From positions 372,001 to 436,000 of the forward strand of contig NZ_CP077604.1 in NCBI RefSeq assembly GCF_019048865.1: a DNA stretch of 64,000 nt, read 5' to 3'. Source of the stretch: Aquihabitans sp. G128. GTDB taxonomy: Bacteria; Actinomycetota; Acidimicrobiia; Acidimicrobiales; Iamiaceae. Both the position numbers and the translations under genes were made by a program. Under the pieces are notes generated by a model that saw only the letters and a program-made list of their open reading frames with translations, ran no database searches and was not told where the DNA came from. Shown in pieces: positions 43,937 through 52,579 of the stretch. The first letter of the stretch is position 1. Every line of letters starts with the position of its first letter.

Positions 43937-45469
43937 CTACCCGTCGGAGCGGAAGGGGGGGTGACGGCATACGGGCACGGTGGCGACAACGGTGCGACAC
44001 CCGAGCCGCTCGGTCAGGCTGATGCGGCCGCTGTCGTCGGCGGGTGAGCGACTGCCGTCGGAATCACTGGCTCCGGCGGGGGGAGTGGTCCACGGGTCAG
44101 CGGTGTCGTTCATCGCGGCGGCGACCCGACGCGGCACACCCTCCCGGGCCTGGCAGTAGATGCGGTGCGTCGTGCCGACATCCGCGTGCCCGAGTGCCTC
44201 TGCAACGTCGATGGCGTCGATGCCCAGGTCGAACAACATGTACACCGCAGCGCAGTGACGCAGCGTGTGGAACGTCCACCCCGCACGCCACCCGGCCGCC
44301 TTTCGTGCCTTCATCCACACCCGTCCGTGGAAGTTCGACCTGGAGATCCAGCCGCCCCCGGGAGCGGGGAACAGCAGGCCCACCTGCAGCATGTCCTCCG
44401 GGGTCAACTCCCGACCGGCAGCCTTCGCCGCTGCCACGGCCCGGGCCTCCTCCTCCCGAGCGGCGTTGACCCGCGCCACGACGGCCTCCTGCAGGAACGC
44501 CGGATAGGCCGCGGTTCGCTTCTTCCCGCCCTTCGGAAGGCCGATGGACTTGTGGCCACGGTTCGTCTCCGAGACCCGAAGAGCCACCCGAATGGTTCGG
44601 TCGTGGACGTCGATGTCGCGCCAGCGCAGCGCAGCGCACTCACCGAATCGAAGCCCCGTCGCTCCTCCGAACAGCACGAGCAGCTGGTAGATGGTGCTCT
44701 CGATGCACGCCACCACCTGGTTGATGCGGTCCCAGCCCGGGAGGCTCAGCCGGTTGACCCGGAACTCCGGGTTGTCCTCGTCGCTCTCGCCATGAGGGAC
44801 CTCACCGTTCTCGTCCCGCTCGGACCGGTCCACGAGACCTTCCCGCATCGCCACCTCGACGGAGGTCTCAGCCGACTTCGGAACCTTGTACTTCCCAGTC
44901 AGCTGCCCAGGAAGGAAGTAGGACTCATCGAGCCCCCAGGTCACGATGGCAGCGAGCATCGCCCGGAGGGTCTTGAGGTACGAGAGGGCGAGCGGCCGCT
45001 CGTCGGTCTCATCCAGGCGCTTGGCGTCGCTGATGAGGGACTGGATGTCGGCGTCGCTGAGCTGTGCCACAGGGATGGCCCGCACCTCGGCGGTGACGAA
45101 CCGGCGGACCAGGTCCTCGTTCTTCTCGACGCTGGTACGAACGTTCCAGTCGCCCTCGTGGTTCTCGACCCTGAGGTAGTCCTCGAGCAGCTCGCCGAAG
45201 GTGACGCGCTTCCGCTCCGGGTGGGGGAGCCGCTGAACGGACTTGAGCTGGTCGGCCAAGGCCTGGGCGTCCTCCAGGGCGGCGGCCCTGTCCTTGCCGA
45301 GGTCCATGGTCTTCTGGCGAGCGTCGCCCGGCAGGTAGTAGCTGGCCCGGAAGTATTTGTGGCCCTCGGTCGGTGCCGTGACCCGCACCGGCTTGTCGTA
45401 GGTGTCGATGATTGCGATGGGCGGCTTGCGGGTCCGCTTCTTGGCGGTGCCCTCGGTCGTGGCGGCCAT
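43937..45469 (-). CDS. int: Tyrosine site-specific recombinase (integrase)
   Basis: 510 residues. The SAM-like core-binding domain (about 85-200) precedes the catalytic domain with R in 'GATGLRFGECAALRW', HxxR in 'FHTLRHCAAVYML', the second His in 'LGHADVGTTHRIY' and the nucleophile Tyr in that last motif. An N-terminal AP2-like arm domain may be present ('YYLPGDARQKTMDL'). Its start overlaps the stop of the excisionase-like gene (ATGA). It lies about 0.6 kb from attR and is the obvious enzyme for integration at tRNA-Gly. Confidence 0.95.
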   Translation of the reverse strand: MAATTEGTAKKRTRKPPIAIIDTYDKPVRVTAPTEGHKYFRASYYLPGDARQKTMDLGKDRAAALEDAQALADQLKSVQRLPHPERKRVTFGELLEDYLRVENHEGDWNVRTSVEKNEDLVRRFVTAEVRAIPVAQLSDADIQSLISDAKRLDETDERPLALSYLKTLRAMLAAIVTWGLDESYFLPGQLTGKYKVPKSAETSVEVAMREGLVDRSERDENGEVPHGESDEDNPEFRVNRLSLPGWDRINQVVACIESTIYQLLVLFGGATGLRFGECAALRWRDIDVHDRTIRVALRVSETNRGHKSIGLPKGGKKRTAAYPAFLQEAVVARVNAAREEEARAVAAAKAAGRELTPEDMLQVGLLFPAPGGGWISRSNFHGRVWMKARKAAGWRAGWTFHTLRHCAAVYMLFDLGIDAIDVAEALGHADVGTTHRIYCQAREGVPRRVAAAMNDTADPWTTPPAGASDSDGSRSPADDSGRISLTERLGCRTVVATVPVCRHPPFRSDG

Positions 45470-45867
45470 CAGACGATGGCCTTCCGCGGACGCCCGCCGA
45501 CCCGGCGAGCGGGGCTGGGAGCGGAGGTGCGGCCGAGGGCCGGGTTGCGGCGGGTCTCGAGCCACATGGCGATGTCGGTGTCCCAGTAGCGAACAGCGCG
45601 GGCGTTGAGGCGGACCGGGCAGGGGCCGTTGGGACGGGCGAGCGCTTCGCGGGCAGCGGTGCGGCTCAGGCCGACCATCGAGGCGACCTCGCGGAACGAC
45701 ATGAGCTCAGCACCCTCGACCGAGTTTGACGGAGTGGACTGGAACGAGCGCAGCCAGGCGATGAGCTCGGAGCGGTGCCAGAGCACCGTGCGCTTCGAGA
45801 GCCGGACGGGCACCGGGGCGCCGGCAGACGACAGCGCAGTCCGGGCTGCGGTTCGGCCCAGCTTCAT
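45469..45867 (-). CDS. Excisionase-like protein with two AlpA-type winged-helix domains
   Basis: 132 residues as read from ATG 45867. Two similar MerR/AlpA-like units occur: 'MKLGRTAARTALSSAG...WHRSELIAWL' and 'FREVASMVGLSRTAAREALARP...YWDTDIAMWLE'. By comparison the first unit should begin upstream with 'LTLVDAAAL', which is encoded in frame before the ATG. No ATG, GTG or TTG is available there for over 90 nt, so the true start is unclear. It is coupled to the integrase and lies next to attR, as expected for a directionality factor. Confidence 0.75.
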   Translation of the reverse strand: MKLGRTAARTALSSAGAPVPVRLSKRTVLWHRSELIAWLRSFQSTPSNSVEGAELMSFREVASMVGLSRTAAREALARPNGPCPVRLNARAVRYWDTDIAMWLETRRNPALGRTSAPSPARRVGGRPRKAIV

Positions 45868-46099
45868 GAGCGCTGCGGCATCGACGAGCGTGAGGAGCGT
45901 GGCGGTGGGTGGGGCAGTGGTGGGCTCGGTTCCCCCCGAGCAGCGTGATCGGCATGGACAGGACCCGTCCGGGGCGTGTCCGCACCGGCAATCGACGTCG
46001 TTGCGCCCTGGGCCGACCCCCGGACGGTTATGGGATACCTATGGGAAACCCCCTCGTTCCACCCCCTCTGAGCGGGGGAAACGCCCCAGTGACACGGGT

Positions 46100-46178
46100 C
46101 TTGCCAAGGTGAGGGTCGCCGGTTCGAATCCGGTCGTCCGCTCGGAGCGAAACCCCCTGCTACGCAGGGGGTTTCGTC
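46100..46178 (+). repeat. attR: right copy of the 79-bp att core (displaced tRNA-Gly 3' end)
   Basis: Identical to 9123-9201, starting in the anticodon arm and running through the terminator. The preceding bases do not complete a tRNA, so this copy is not a gene. It marks the right end of the island. Confidence 0.93.
46150..46178 (+). terminator. Displaced copy of the tRNA-Gly terminator
   Basis: The same 11-bp stem and TAC loop as at 9173-9197, followed by TCGTCATTTT. It now insulates the right chromosomal flank from island transcription. Confidence 0.85.
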
Positions 46179-46271
46179 ATTTTGGCCGCGCCCCACCGCT
46201 GCGCAGGGGCGTTTGCCGGGTCGGTGCCCGAGCGACGTCCGGATCGGCGCGGCGGCCGCCAGACTGGCGCC

Positions 46272-47105
46272 ATGCGCTTCGCCTTCAAGACCTCGCCGCA
46301 GTCCACCACGTGGGACGACATGCTCGCTGTGTGGAAGGCGGCCGACGACATCGACGTGTTCGAGTCCGGGTGGACCTTCGACCACTTCGAGCCGATCTTC
46401 AGCGACCGGAGCGGACCCTGCCTCGAGGGCTGGCTCACCCTGACCGCGCTGGCCCAGGCCACCAGCCGCTTGCGCGTCGGCGTGCTGGTGACCGGCGTGC
46501 CGTACCGCCACCCGGCGGTGCTGGCCAACATGGCGGCGACGCTCGACCACATCTCCCACGGTCGCCTCGAGCTCGGCCTGGGCGCCGGCTGGAACACCGA
46601 CGAGGCCGACGCCTACGGCATCGACCTGCTCGGCATCAAGGACCGCATGGACCGCTTCGACGAGGCCTGCGACGTGATCGTCAGCCTCCTCACCCAGGAC
46701 CGCACCACGTTCCAGGGCGAGCACTACGAGCTCGACCAGGCGTACTGCGAGCCCAAGCCCATCCAGACGCCCCACCCGCCGATCTGCATCGGTGGCAGCG
46801 GCGAGAAGCGCACCCTGCGCACGGTGGCCCGCGTGGCCCAGCACTGGAACTACGTCGGCGGGCCGGTGGAGGAGTACGTGCGCCTCAAGGGCGTGATCGC
46901 CGAGCACTGCGCGTCGTTCGACCGGGACCCGGGCGAGATCATGACCTCGGCCCACCTGCACCTCGACCGCAACGACCCCGGGCTGCTCACCGGCCAGGCC
47001 GAGGCGTTCGCCGCCGCCGGCCTGGACCTCGGCATCGTCTACCTGCCGCCGCCCCACAGCCCGGCCGACCTCGAGACCATCGCCGAGGCCGTCGCCGGCA
47101 TCTGA
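46272..47105 (+). CDS. LLM-class F420-dependent oxidoreductase
   Basis: 277 residues, luciferase-like TIM barrel. Marks: 'WTFDHFEP', 'LGVLVTGVPYRHPAVLANMAATLDHISHGRLELGLGAGW' pattern and 'HPPICIGGSGEKRTLRTVARVAQHWNY'. The family mostly uses coenzyme F420 in Actinobacteria. CAGACT ends 6 nt before the ATG. It is the first gene outside the island on the right. Substrate unknown. Confidence 0.9.
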   Translation: MRFAFKTSPQSTTWDDMLAVWKAADDIDVFESGWTFDHFEPIFSDRSGPCLEGWLTLTALAQATSRLRVGVLVTGVPYRHPAVLANMAATLDHISHGRLELGLGAGWNTDEADAYGIDLLGIKDRMDRFDEACDVIVSLLTQDRTTFQGEHYELDQAYCEPKPIQTPHPPICIGGSGEKRTLRTVARVAQHWNYVGGPVEEYVRLKGVIAEHCASFDRDPGEIMTSAHLHLDRNDPGLLTGQAEAFAAAGLDLGIVYLPPPHSPADLETIAEAVAGI

Positions 47106-47183
47106 CCGGACCCGCGCCGGCAGGCGCGGCCGCCGCCCGGAACCCGTGCCCCGCGTGCGGGGCCACGGTGGCAGGGTGGGCCG

Positions 47184-47945
47184 ATGGCCACGGCAGGGAA
47201 CGGTCCGAGCACGCCGAGCGAGCCGGGGGTGCGGCTCGCTGCGCTGGGCTTCGACGCCCACGATCCGCCGGCCCTGGCCCGCTTCTGGGCCGCCGCGCTG
47301 CGCTGGGAGGTGGGCGACGAGGTCGAGGGCGAGGTGGAGCTGGTGCCCACCGATGCGACGTCGTTCCGGATCCGGTTCCTGCCGGCCCCGGTCCGTCCAC
47401 CCGGCCAGGGCCGCATCCACCTCGACCTGACCACCGCGTCGCTGGCCGACCAGCAGGGCTCCGTCGACCAGCTGCTCGGGCTGGGCGCCACCCACCTCGA
47501 CGTCGGTCAGGGACCCGACGAGGACCACGTCGTGCTGGCCGACCCGGAGGGCAACGAGCTCTGCCTGATCGGGCCCGAGAACCGGTTCCTGGCCGGGTGC
47601 CCGCGCCTCGGTGCGCTCAGCTGCGACGGCACCGAGGCGGTCGGGCGGTTCTGGAGCGCGGCGCTGGGCTGGCCGCTGATCTGGGACCAGGACGAGGAGA
47701 CCGCCATCCGCGCCCCCGGCGGTGGCTCGATCATCTCCTGGGGCGGGCCACCGGTGGCGCCGAAGCCGCCGAAGAACCGCTTGCACCTCGACCTGGCGCC
47801 GGCGATCGGCGTCGCCCAGCAGGCGGCGGTCGACCAGCTCGTCGCCCTCGGGGCCACCCGCACCGACTCCGGCCACGGCGGCGGAGGCCGGGTGCTCCTG
47901 GCCGACCCCGACGGCAACGAGCTCTGCGTCCTGCCCGCCTCGTAG
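47184..47945 (+). CDS. VOC-family protein with two glyoxalase-like domains
   Basis: 253 residues. Two tandem VOC modules: 'GFDAHDPPALARFWAAAL...VVLADPEGNELCLI' and 'GTEAVGRFWSAALGW...VLLADPDGNELCVLPAS'. The 'DPEGNE' metal-ligand Glu is present in both. Such proteins are glyoxalase/dioxygenase-fold enzymes or resistance proteins; no specific reaction can be given. CAGGGT ends 6 nt before the ATG. Confidence 0.88.
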   Translation: MATAGNGPSTPSEPGVRLAALGFDAHDPPALARFWAAALRWEVGDEVEGEVELVPTDATSFRIRFLPAPVRPPGQGRIHLDLTTASLADQQGSVDQLLGLGATHLDVGQGPDEDHVVLADPEGNELCLIGPENRFLAGCPRLGALSCDGTEAVGRFWSAALGWPLIWDQDEETAIRAPGGGSIISWGGPPVAPKPPKNRLHLDLAPAIGVAQQAAVDQLVALGATRTDSGHGGGGRVLLADPDGNELCVLPAS

Positions 47946-47963
47946 GCGGCAGACCGGCCCCGG

Positions 47964-48827
47964 TCAGAGGCCGAGGGTCGAGGCGGCGTCGGTGAGGGCG
48001 GTGATGTGGTCGTCGACGGTCGCGCACCCGGTGCCCATGGTGTTGAGGTCGAGGTGGGTGGCCCCGGCGGCGCGCCAGCTCTCGACCTGGCGCACGGCCG
48101 TCTCGGCCTGACCGACGGTCCACGAGAGGCGGCCCGACATGCCGATCGACGCCGGGTCCCGACCCGCCTCGCGGGCGGCGGCGGCGATCACGTCGAGGGC
48201 CTCCTCGAGGCCGTGGCCGGGCGTGACCTGGGGGAACCAGCCGTCGGCCAGGCGACCCATCCGGCGGTAGGCGGCGTCGGAGCTGCCGCCGATCCAGATC
48301 GGGATCGGCCGTTGGATGGGGAGCGGGGCCAGGCCGGCGCCGGTGACCTGCTCGCTGGGGCCGTCGTGGGTGACCGACTCCTCGGTCCACAGGCGGCGCA
48401 ACAGCTCGATCTGCTCGCCGCTGCGCCGGCCGCGGTCGCCGAAGGACCGGCCGAGCGCCTCGTACTCCACCGGGTTCCAGCCCACGCCGATGCCGAGGCG
48501 GAACCGGCCCCCGGTCAGCAGGTCGACCTCGGCCGCCTGCTTGGCCACCAGGGCGGTCTGGCGCTGCGGGAGGATGATGATCCCCGTCACCAGCTCGAGG
48601 TCGGTGATGGCGGCGAGGAAGCCGAACAGCACCAGCGGCTCGTGGAACGTGGTGCGCACGTCGTAGGGGCCACGCCAGCCCTGGTGGACGGCGGGATCGG
48701 CGCCGACCACGTGGTCGTAGGCCAGGAGGTGGGTGAAGCCGAGCTGGTCGGCAGCTTCGGCGTAGGCGCGCACCGCGCCGACGTCGCCGCCGATCTCGGT
48801 CTGCGGGAAGATCACGCCGATGCGCAT
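47964..48827 (-). CDS. LLM-class F420-dependent oxidoreductase
   Basis: 287 residues from ATG 48827. Starts 'MRIGVIFPQTEIGGD', contains 'FTHLLAYDHVVG', 'LVTGIIILPQRQTALVAKQAAEVDLLTGGRFRLGIGVGW' and 'PIPIWIGGSSDAAYRRMGRLADGWFP', the standard F420 LLM layout (TIGR03619-like). It is divergent from the next LLM gene and convergent to the VOC gene. Confidence 0.92.
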   Translation of the reverse strand: MRIGVIFPQTEIGGDVGAVRAYAEAADQLGFTHLLAYDHVVGADPAVHQGWRGPYDVRTTFHEPLVLFGFLAAITDLELVTGIIILPQRQTALVAKQAAEVDLLTGGRFRLGIGVGWNPVEYEALGRSFGDRGRRSGEQIELLRRLWTEESVTHDGPSEQVTGAGLAPLPIQRPIPIWIGGSSDAAYRRMGRLADGWFPQVTPGHGLEEALDVIAAAAREAGRDPASIGMSGRLSWTVGQAETAVRQVESWRAAGATHLDLNTMGTGCATVDDHITALTDAASTLGL

Positions 48828-48949
48828 GGGGGCTCCAAGGGGTGCTGGTGGGGGAGGGCTCAGGCGCCCGGGTGGAGCGACGGCCGGCCCCCAGCATGGC
48901 GGCGGGCGGGCCCGCTGCGTCGGGCGGCCGGCTGGGCAAGGATGCGGCG

Positions 48950-49912
48950 ATGGTCGTCGCACCGCTGGGAGCGGGCTCGGTGTCGCTGCGGCTCTACCCG
49001 CACGACCTCGCCCCTGCCGAGGTCGCCGCCGAGCTGGCGGCCCAGGCCCGGCTGGCGGAGCAGAGCGGCTTCGACGGCGTGATGACCAGCGAGCACCACG
49101 GCGGCTTCCCGAACTACCTGCCCAACCCGCTGCTGGCCGCCACCTGGGCCCTCGCCGCCATGGACGAGGCGTGGGCGGCGCCGTCGCCCATGCTGCTGGT
49201 GCTGCGGCCCTCCTCGCAGGTGGTCGAGGACCTGGCCTGGACCGCGCAGCGGTTCCCGGGCCGGGTGGGTGTCGGTTTCGCCACCGGCGCCGTCGAGGCC
49301 GACTTCGCGCTGGCCGGCGTGCCGTTCGAGGAGCGCAGCGAGCGCTTCCGCACCGCCCTGTCCGAGGTCGCCGCCGCGCTCGCCGGTCGGGCCGAGGGCA
49401 CCCTGGCGCGCGACCCGGCGGTGGCGGCGCTGGCCGAGCGCCCGGTCCCGGTGGCCAGCGCGGCCCAGGGGCCGGTGGCCGCCCGCCGGGCGGCGGGCAT
49501 GGGGGTCGGCCTGCTCTTCGACTCGATCGTCAGCATCGACCGGGCCGCCGAGGTGTCGGCCGCCCACGCCGAGGCCGGGGGAGCGGGGCGCACCCTCATC
49601 CGCCGTGCCTGGGTGGGCACCCCGCCGGGCGAGTCGATCCGCACCCAGATGGACCGCTACCGGGCCGCGGCGCCGGCCGCTGCGCAGGCCCACTGGGCCA
49701 CCGATGGCGGGATGGTGGCGCACGAGGATCCGGGCGAGGTGGCGGCTCGCCTGCACGCGCAGGTGGGCGCCGCCGGCTGCACGGCCCTGAACGTGCGGGT
49801 CTTCCAGGCCGGGGTGTCGCCCGAGGCGGCCCGGGAGCAGATCGCCCGCCTCGGCGCCGAGGTGCTGCCGGCCCTGCGCGCCCTCGGCGGGTGGGCCGCC
49901 CCGCCGGGCTGA
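48950..49912 (+). CDS. LLM-class flavin/F420-dependent oxidoreductase
   Basis: 320 residues from ATG 48950, with AAGGAT ending 6 nt upstream. The barrel is more divergent: 'QSGFDGVMTSEHHGGFPNYLPNPLL', 'RVGVGFATGAVEADFALAGVPFEER' and 'AAQGPVAARRAAGMGVGLLFDS'. 'TSEHHG' resembles the bacterial-luciferase alpha motif. No partner subunit is nearby. Third LLM gene in 4 kb. Confidence 0.85.
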   Translation: MVVAPLGAGSVSLRLYPHDLAPAEVAAELAAQARLAEQSGFDGVMTSEHHGGFPNYLPNPLLAATWALAAMDEAWAAPSPMLLVLRPSSQVVEDLAWTAQRFPGRVGVGFATGAVEADFALAGVPFEERSERFRTALSEVAAALAGRAEGTLARDPAVAALAERPVPVASAAQGPVAARRAAGMGVGLLFDSIVSIDRAAEVSAAHAEAGGAGRTLIRRAWVGTPPGESIRTQMDRYRAAAPAAAQAHWATDGGMVAHEDPGEVAARLHAQVGAAGCTALNVRVFQAGVSPEAAREQIARLGAEVLPALRALGGWAAPPG

Positions 49913-50045
49913 ACCGGTCCGCCCGGACGGGACGGTGCGAGGTATCGGAGAAGATGTTCGTCGATCGTGTCGATCCCGGGCGGGGCCGTTCGTGGAGAGG
50001 GTGAGGAACGGTCCTCACCCACCAACCCAGGAGCAGGAGCAGACC

Positions 50046-50606
50046 ATGCGCACCCTCATCATCACCGCCTTCACCAGCCTCGACGGCGTCATGCAGGAGC
50101 CCGGCGGCGGCGAGTACCGCAACGCCGGCTGGACCTTCAAGGACGTCGAGTTCGTCCCGGAGGCCTACGAGATCAAGGGCCGGGAGCAGGAGGAGACCGC
50201 CGCGCTGCTCCTCGGCCGCAAGAGCTACGAGGACTTCGCTCCGGTCTGGCCGACCATGGACGAGTTCGCCGGCTACAACGCCATGCCCCGCTACGTGGTC
50301 TCCACCACGCTCGAGTCCGACGACGATCGGTGGCCGGCCACGATCCTGCGCTCGATCGACGACGTCGCAGCGCTCAAGGAGACCGACGGCGGGCCCATCG
50401 CCGTGCACGGCAGCGGGCAGTTGGGTGCCGCCCTGGCCGACGCCGGCCTCGTCGACCGCTACCACCTGCTGGTCTTCCCGCTCCTGCTCGGCGCCGGGAA
50501 GCGGCTCTTCAGCGAGGCCGACAAGGACGCCACCAAGCTCGAGCTGGTGGAGCACGACGTCTACTCGAACGGCGTCCAGAAGCAGGTCTTCGACGTCCTC
50601 CGCTGA
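50046..50606 (+). CDS. Dihydrofolate-reductase-fold (RibD C-terminal/YyaP-like) protein
   Basis: 186 residues. Starts 'MRTLIITAFTSLDGVMQEPGGGEY' and has 'LLLGRKSYEDFAPVWP', 'YVVSTTLESDDDRWPATIL', 'PIAVHGSGQLGAALADAGLVDRYHLLVFPLLLGAGKRLF', the YyaP/RibD_C pattern of NADPH-dependent reductases. GGAGCAGACC before the ATG is a fair ribosome binding site. Substrate unknown. Confidence 0.9.
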   Translation: MRTLIITAFTSLDGVMQEPGGGEYRNAGWTFKDVEFVPEAYEIKGREQEETAALLLGRKSYEDFAPVWPTMDEFAGYNAMPRYVVSTTLESDDDRWPATILRSIDDVAALKETDGGPIAVHGSGQLGAALADAGLVDRYHLLVFPLLLGAGKRLFSEADKDATKLELVEHDVYSNGVQKQVFDVLR

Positions 50607-50620
50607 CCCGTCGGGCCGTC

Positions 50621-50663
50621 GGGACCTTCGGCCCTGGTGCGGGGATCCCGCACCGGCGACGAT
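50621..50663 (+). promoter_or_regulatory. DosR-type box and -10 element before the response regulator
   Basis: GGGACCTTCGGCCC (50621-50634) matches the DosR/DevR half-site pattern GGGAC-N4-G-CCC. A GACGAT hexamer follows after 23 nt, 6 nt before the GTG start. An 8-3-8 inverted repeat GGTGCGGG-gat-CCCGCACC lies between them. The same 14-mer and GACGATGGGC recur before the multicopper oxidase gene, so autoregulation is likely. Confidence 0.65.
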
Positions 50664-50669
50664 GGGCGG

Positions 50670-51350
50670 GTGACCAGCGCCGAAGCCCGATCCACCGAAG
50701 CGGGCACCGACCGGGTCGGGCCCATCCGGGTGTTCCTGCTCGACGACCACGAGATCGTCCGTCGGGGCGTCCGCGAGCTGGTGGAGCTGGAGGGCGACAT
50801 CACCGTGGTCGGCGAAGCCGGCTCGGTGGCCGAGGCCCTGGCCCGCATCCCCGGGGCCCGGGCCGACGTCGCCGTGCTCGACGTGCAGCTGGCCGACGGG
50901 TCCGGCATCGAGGTTTGCCGTGAGGTGCGCTCGTCGCACCCGGAGGTCGCCTGCCTGATGCTCACCTCGTTCAGCGACGACGAGGCCATGCTCGACAGCG
51001 TGGTGGCCGGCGCGGCGGGCTACGTGCTGAAGCAGATCCGCGGCAACGAGCTGGTGGCCGGCATCCGGGCGGCGGCGGCCGGCGGTTCGCTGATGGACCC
51101 GGCCATGGCCGCCCGGGCCGTGGAACGGCTGCGGCGCGGCCCCGCCGAGGATCCCCGGATCGCTTCGCTCACCGAGCAGGAGCGCAAGGTGCTGCTGCTC
51201 CTCTCCGACGGGCTCACCAACCGGGAGATCGGCGAGCGGCTGTTCCTGGCCGAGAAGACGGTCAAGAACTACGTGTCCAACCTGCTCATGAAGATGGGCA
51301 TGAAGCGCCGCACCGAGGCGGCCGTCTACGCCGCCCGCCACCAGCGGTAG
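50670..51350 (+). CDS. NarL/DosR-family response regulator
   Basis: 226 residues. Receiver domain with 'FLLDDHEIVRRGV', phosphoacceptor Asp in 'VAVLDVQLADGSG', 'MLTSF' and Lys in 'YVLKQI'. LuxR-type HTH at the C-terminus: 'LTEQERKVLLLLSDGLTNREIGERLFLAEKTVKNYVSNLLMKMGM'. The linker 'AAAGGSLMDPAMAARAVERLR' is DevR/DosR-like. The histidine kinase follows after 43 bp, and matching boxes precede this gene and the oxidase gene. Confidence 0.93.
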   Translation: MTSAEARSTEAGTDRVGPIRVFLLDDHEIVRRGVRELVELEGDITVVGEAGSVAEALARIPGARADVAVLDVQLADGSGIEVCREVRSSHPEVACLMLTSFSDDEAMLDSVVAGAAGYVLKQIRGNELVAGIRAAAAGGSLMDPAMAARAVERLRRGPAEDPRIASLTEQERKVLLLLSDGLTNREIGERLFLAEKTVKNYVSNLLMKMGMKRRTEAAVYAARHQR

Positions 51351-51393
51351 CCCTCGGAGGGCCGTGAGGGGTGCCCGTGTACGGTTCGTCGCG

Positions 51394-52524
51394 ATGAGCT
51401 CGGGCTACGCAGGACCGAAGCAGCTGCGCCGGTTGCTCGATGCGGTGATGAGCCTGGGCTCGGACCTGGAGCTCGACGTCGTGCTGCGGCGCCTCACCGA
51501 GACCGCGGTCGACCTGGTCGATGCCCGCTACGGCGCCCTCGGCGTGCTCGACCCCACCCGCACCCACCTGTCGGACTTCATCACCGTCGGCATCGACCCC
51601 GAGGCCTCGGCCGAGATCGGGGACCTGCCCAAGGGCCACGGCATCCTTGGCTTGCTGATCGCCGATCCCAGGCCGTTGCGGCTGCCGGACCTCAACGAGC
51701 ACCCCGACAGCTTCGGCTTCCCGCCGCGCCACCCGCCGATGACCTCGTTCCTCGGCGTGCCGGTGGTGGTCGGCGGCACCGCCTACGGGAACCTGTACCT
51801 CACCGACAAGCAGAGCGGCGAGGTGTTCACCGACGTCGACGAGGAGCTGGCGGTGGCGCTCGCCGCCGCCGCCGGCACCGCCATCGAGAAGGCCCGACTG
51901 CACGCCCGGGTCCGCGAGCTGGATGTGGTCGAGGACCGCGACCGCATCGCCCGCGACCTGCACGACACCGTGATCCAGCGGCTGTTCGCCACCGGGCTCA
52001 CCCTGCAGGGCGCCGCTCGGCTGGCCGAGCCCCTGCCGGAGGTGGTGGAGCGGATCCAGGCCTGCGTCGACGAGCTCGACGCCGTGGTGCGCCAGGTGCG
52101 GTCGTCGATCTTCGAGCTGCACCCGCCGGACGTGGCGGCCACCGGGTTGCGGCGCCGCCTGGTGGAGCTGGGCGGCGAGCTCGCCGATGCCCTCGGGTTC
52201 TCGCCGGCGTTCCACTTCGACGGGCCGATCGACTCCGCGGTCGGCGACGACCTCGCCGCCGACGCCGTGGCGGTGGTGGGGGAGGCCCTCGCCAACGTCG
52301 CCCGCCACGCGTCGTCGCCGTCCGCCGCCGTCGCGGTCGTGGTGGCCGACGGGGAGCTGGTCCTCACCGTCGACGACGCCGGCGACGGGCCGGGCGATCG
52401 TCGCCTCGGTGGCCGCGGCCTGGCCAACATGGGGACCCGGGCCGCGGCCCGGGGCGGCACGTGTGCGGTCACCGCCCGACCCAAGGGCGGCACCCGGGTC
52501 CGCTGGAGCTCGCCGGTCAGCTGA
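51394..52524 (+). CDS. DosS/DevS-like sensor histidine kinase (single GAF)
   Basis: 376 residues from ATG 51394, with TACGGT ending 8 nt upstream. One GAF domain (about 20-180; 'ALGVLDPTRTHLSDFITVGID', 'FLGVPVVVGGTAYGNLYLTDK'), HisKA_3 with 'RDRIARDLHDTVIQRLFATGL', and HATPase 'GEALANVARHA' and 'GGRGLANMGTRA'. DosS and DosT have two GAF domains, so this is a shortened type. A heme or redox signal is possible but not shown. Cytoplasmic, no TM helix. Confidence 0.92.
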   Translation: MSSGYAGPKQLRRLLDAVMSLGSDLELDVVLRRLTETAVDLVDARYGALGVLDPTRTHLSDFITVGIDPEASAEIGDLPKGHGILGLLIADPRPLRLPDLNEHPDSFGFPPRHPPMTSFLGVPVVVGGTAYGNLYLTDKQSGEVFTDVDEELAVALAAAAGTAIEKARLHARVRELDVVEDRDRIARDLHDTVIQRLFATGLTLQGAARLAEPLPEVVERIQACVDELDAVVRQVRSSIFELHPPDVAATGLRRRLVELGGELADALGFSPAFHFDGPIDSAVGDDLAADAVAVVGEALANVARHASSPSAAVAVVVADGELVLTVDDAGDGPGDRRLGGRGLANMGTRAAARGGTCAVTARPKGGTRVRWSSPVS

Positions 52525-52579
52525 CCGCCGGCCCGCCGAGGGCGCGGCAGCGCCGAGGTGACGCGGGTCGCAGGGGTTC

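Larger units (their letters stand above)
9123..46178. mobile_element. tRNA-Gly-integrated genomic island (~37 kb)
   Basis: It is bounded by the perfect 79-bp repeats and carries a tyrosine integrase (43937-45469) and an excisionase-like gene next to attR. One period is 36,977 bp. Many genes inside are visibly less GC-extreme than the flanks, and the gene content is typical accessory cargo: defence, iron, two-component systems, ECF41, nucleases, primase-helicase and broken genes. No structural phage genes, terminase, relaxase or type IV secretion genes are seen. It is therefore probably a genomic island or satellite-like element needing outside help to transfer. Confidence 0.9.

Noticed and set aside
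46100-46140. Second tRNA-Gly
   Set aside because: Only the anticodon arm onward is present; the 5' acceptor strand and D arm are missing, so it is the displaced attR fragment.
9123-46178. Complete prophage or integrative conjugative element
   Set aside because: No terminase, portal, capsid, tail, lysis, relaxase or secretion genes could be found in 37 kb.
47148-47163. GCCCCGC-gt-GCGGGGC hairpin as terminator
   Set aside because: Strong stem but no T-run and close to the next start; could equally be chance in such GC-rich DNA.
45864-47876. 670-codon open frame on the minus strand
   Set aside because: It crosses attR and lies antisense to two motif-bearing genes; no domain or start signal.
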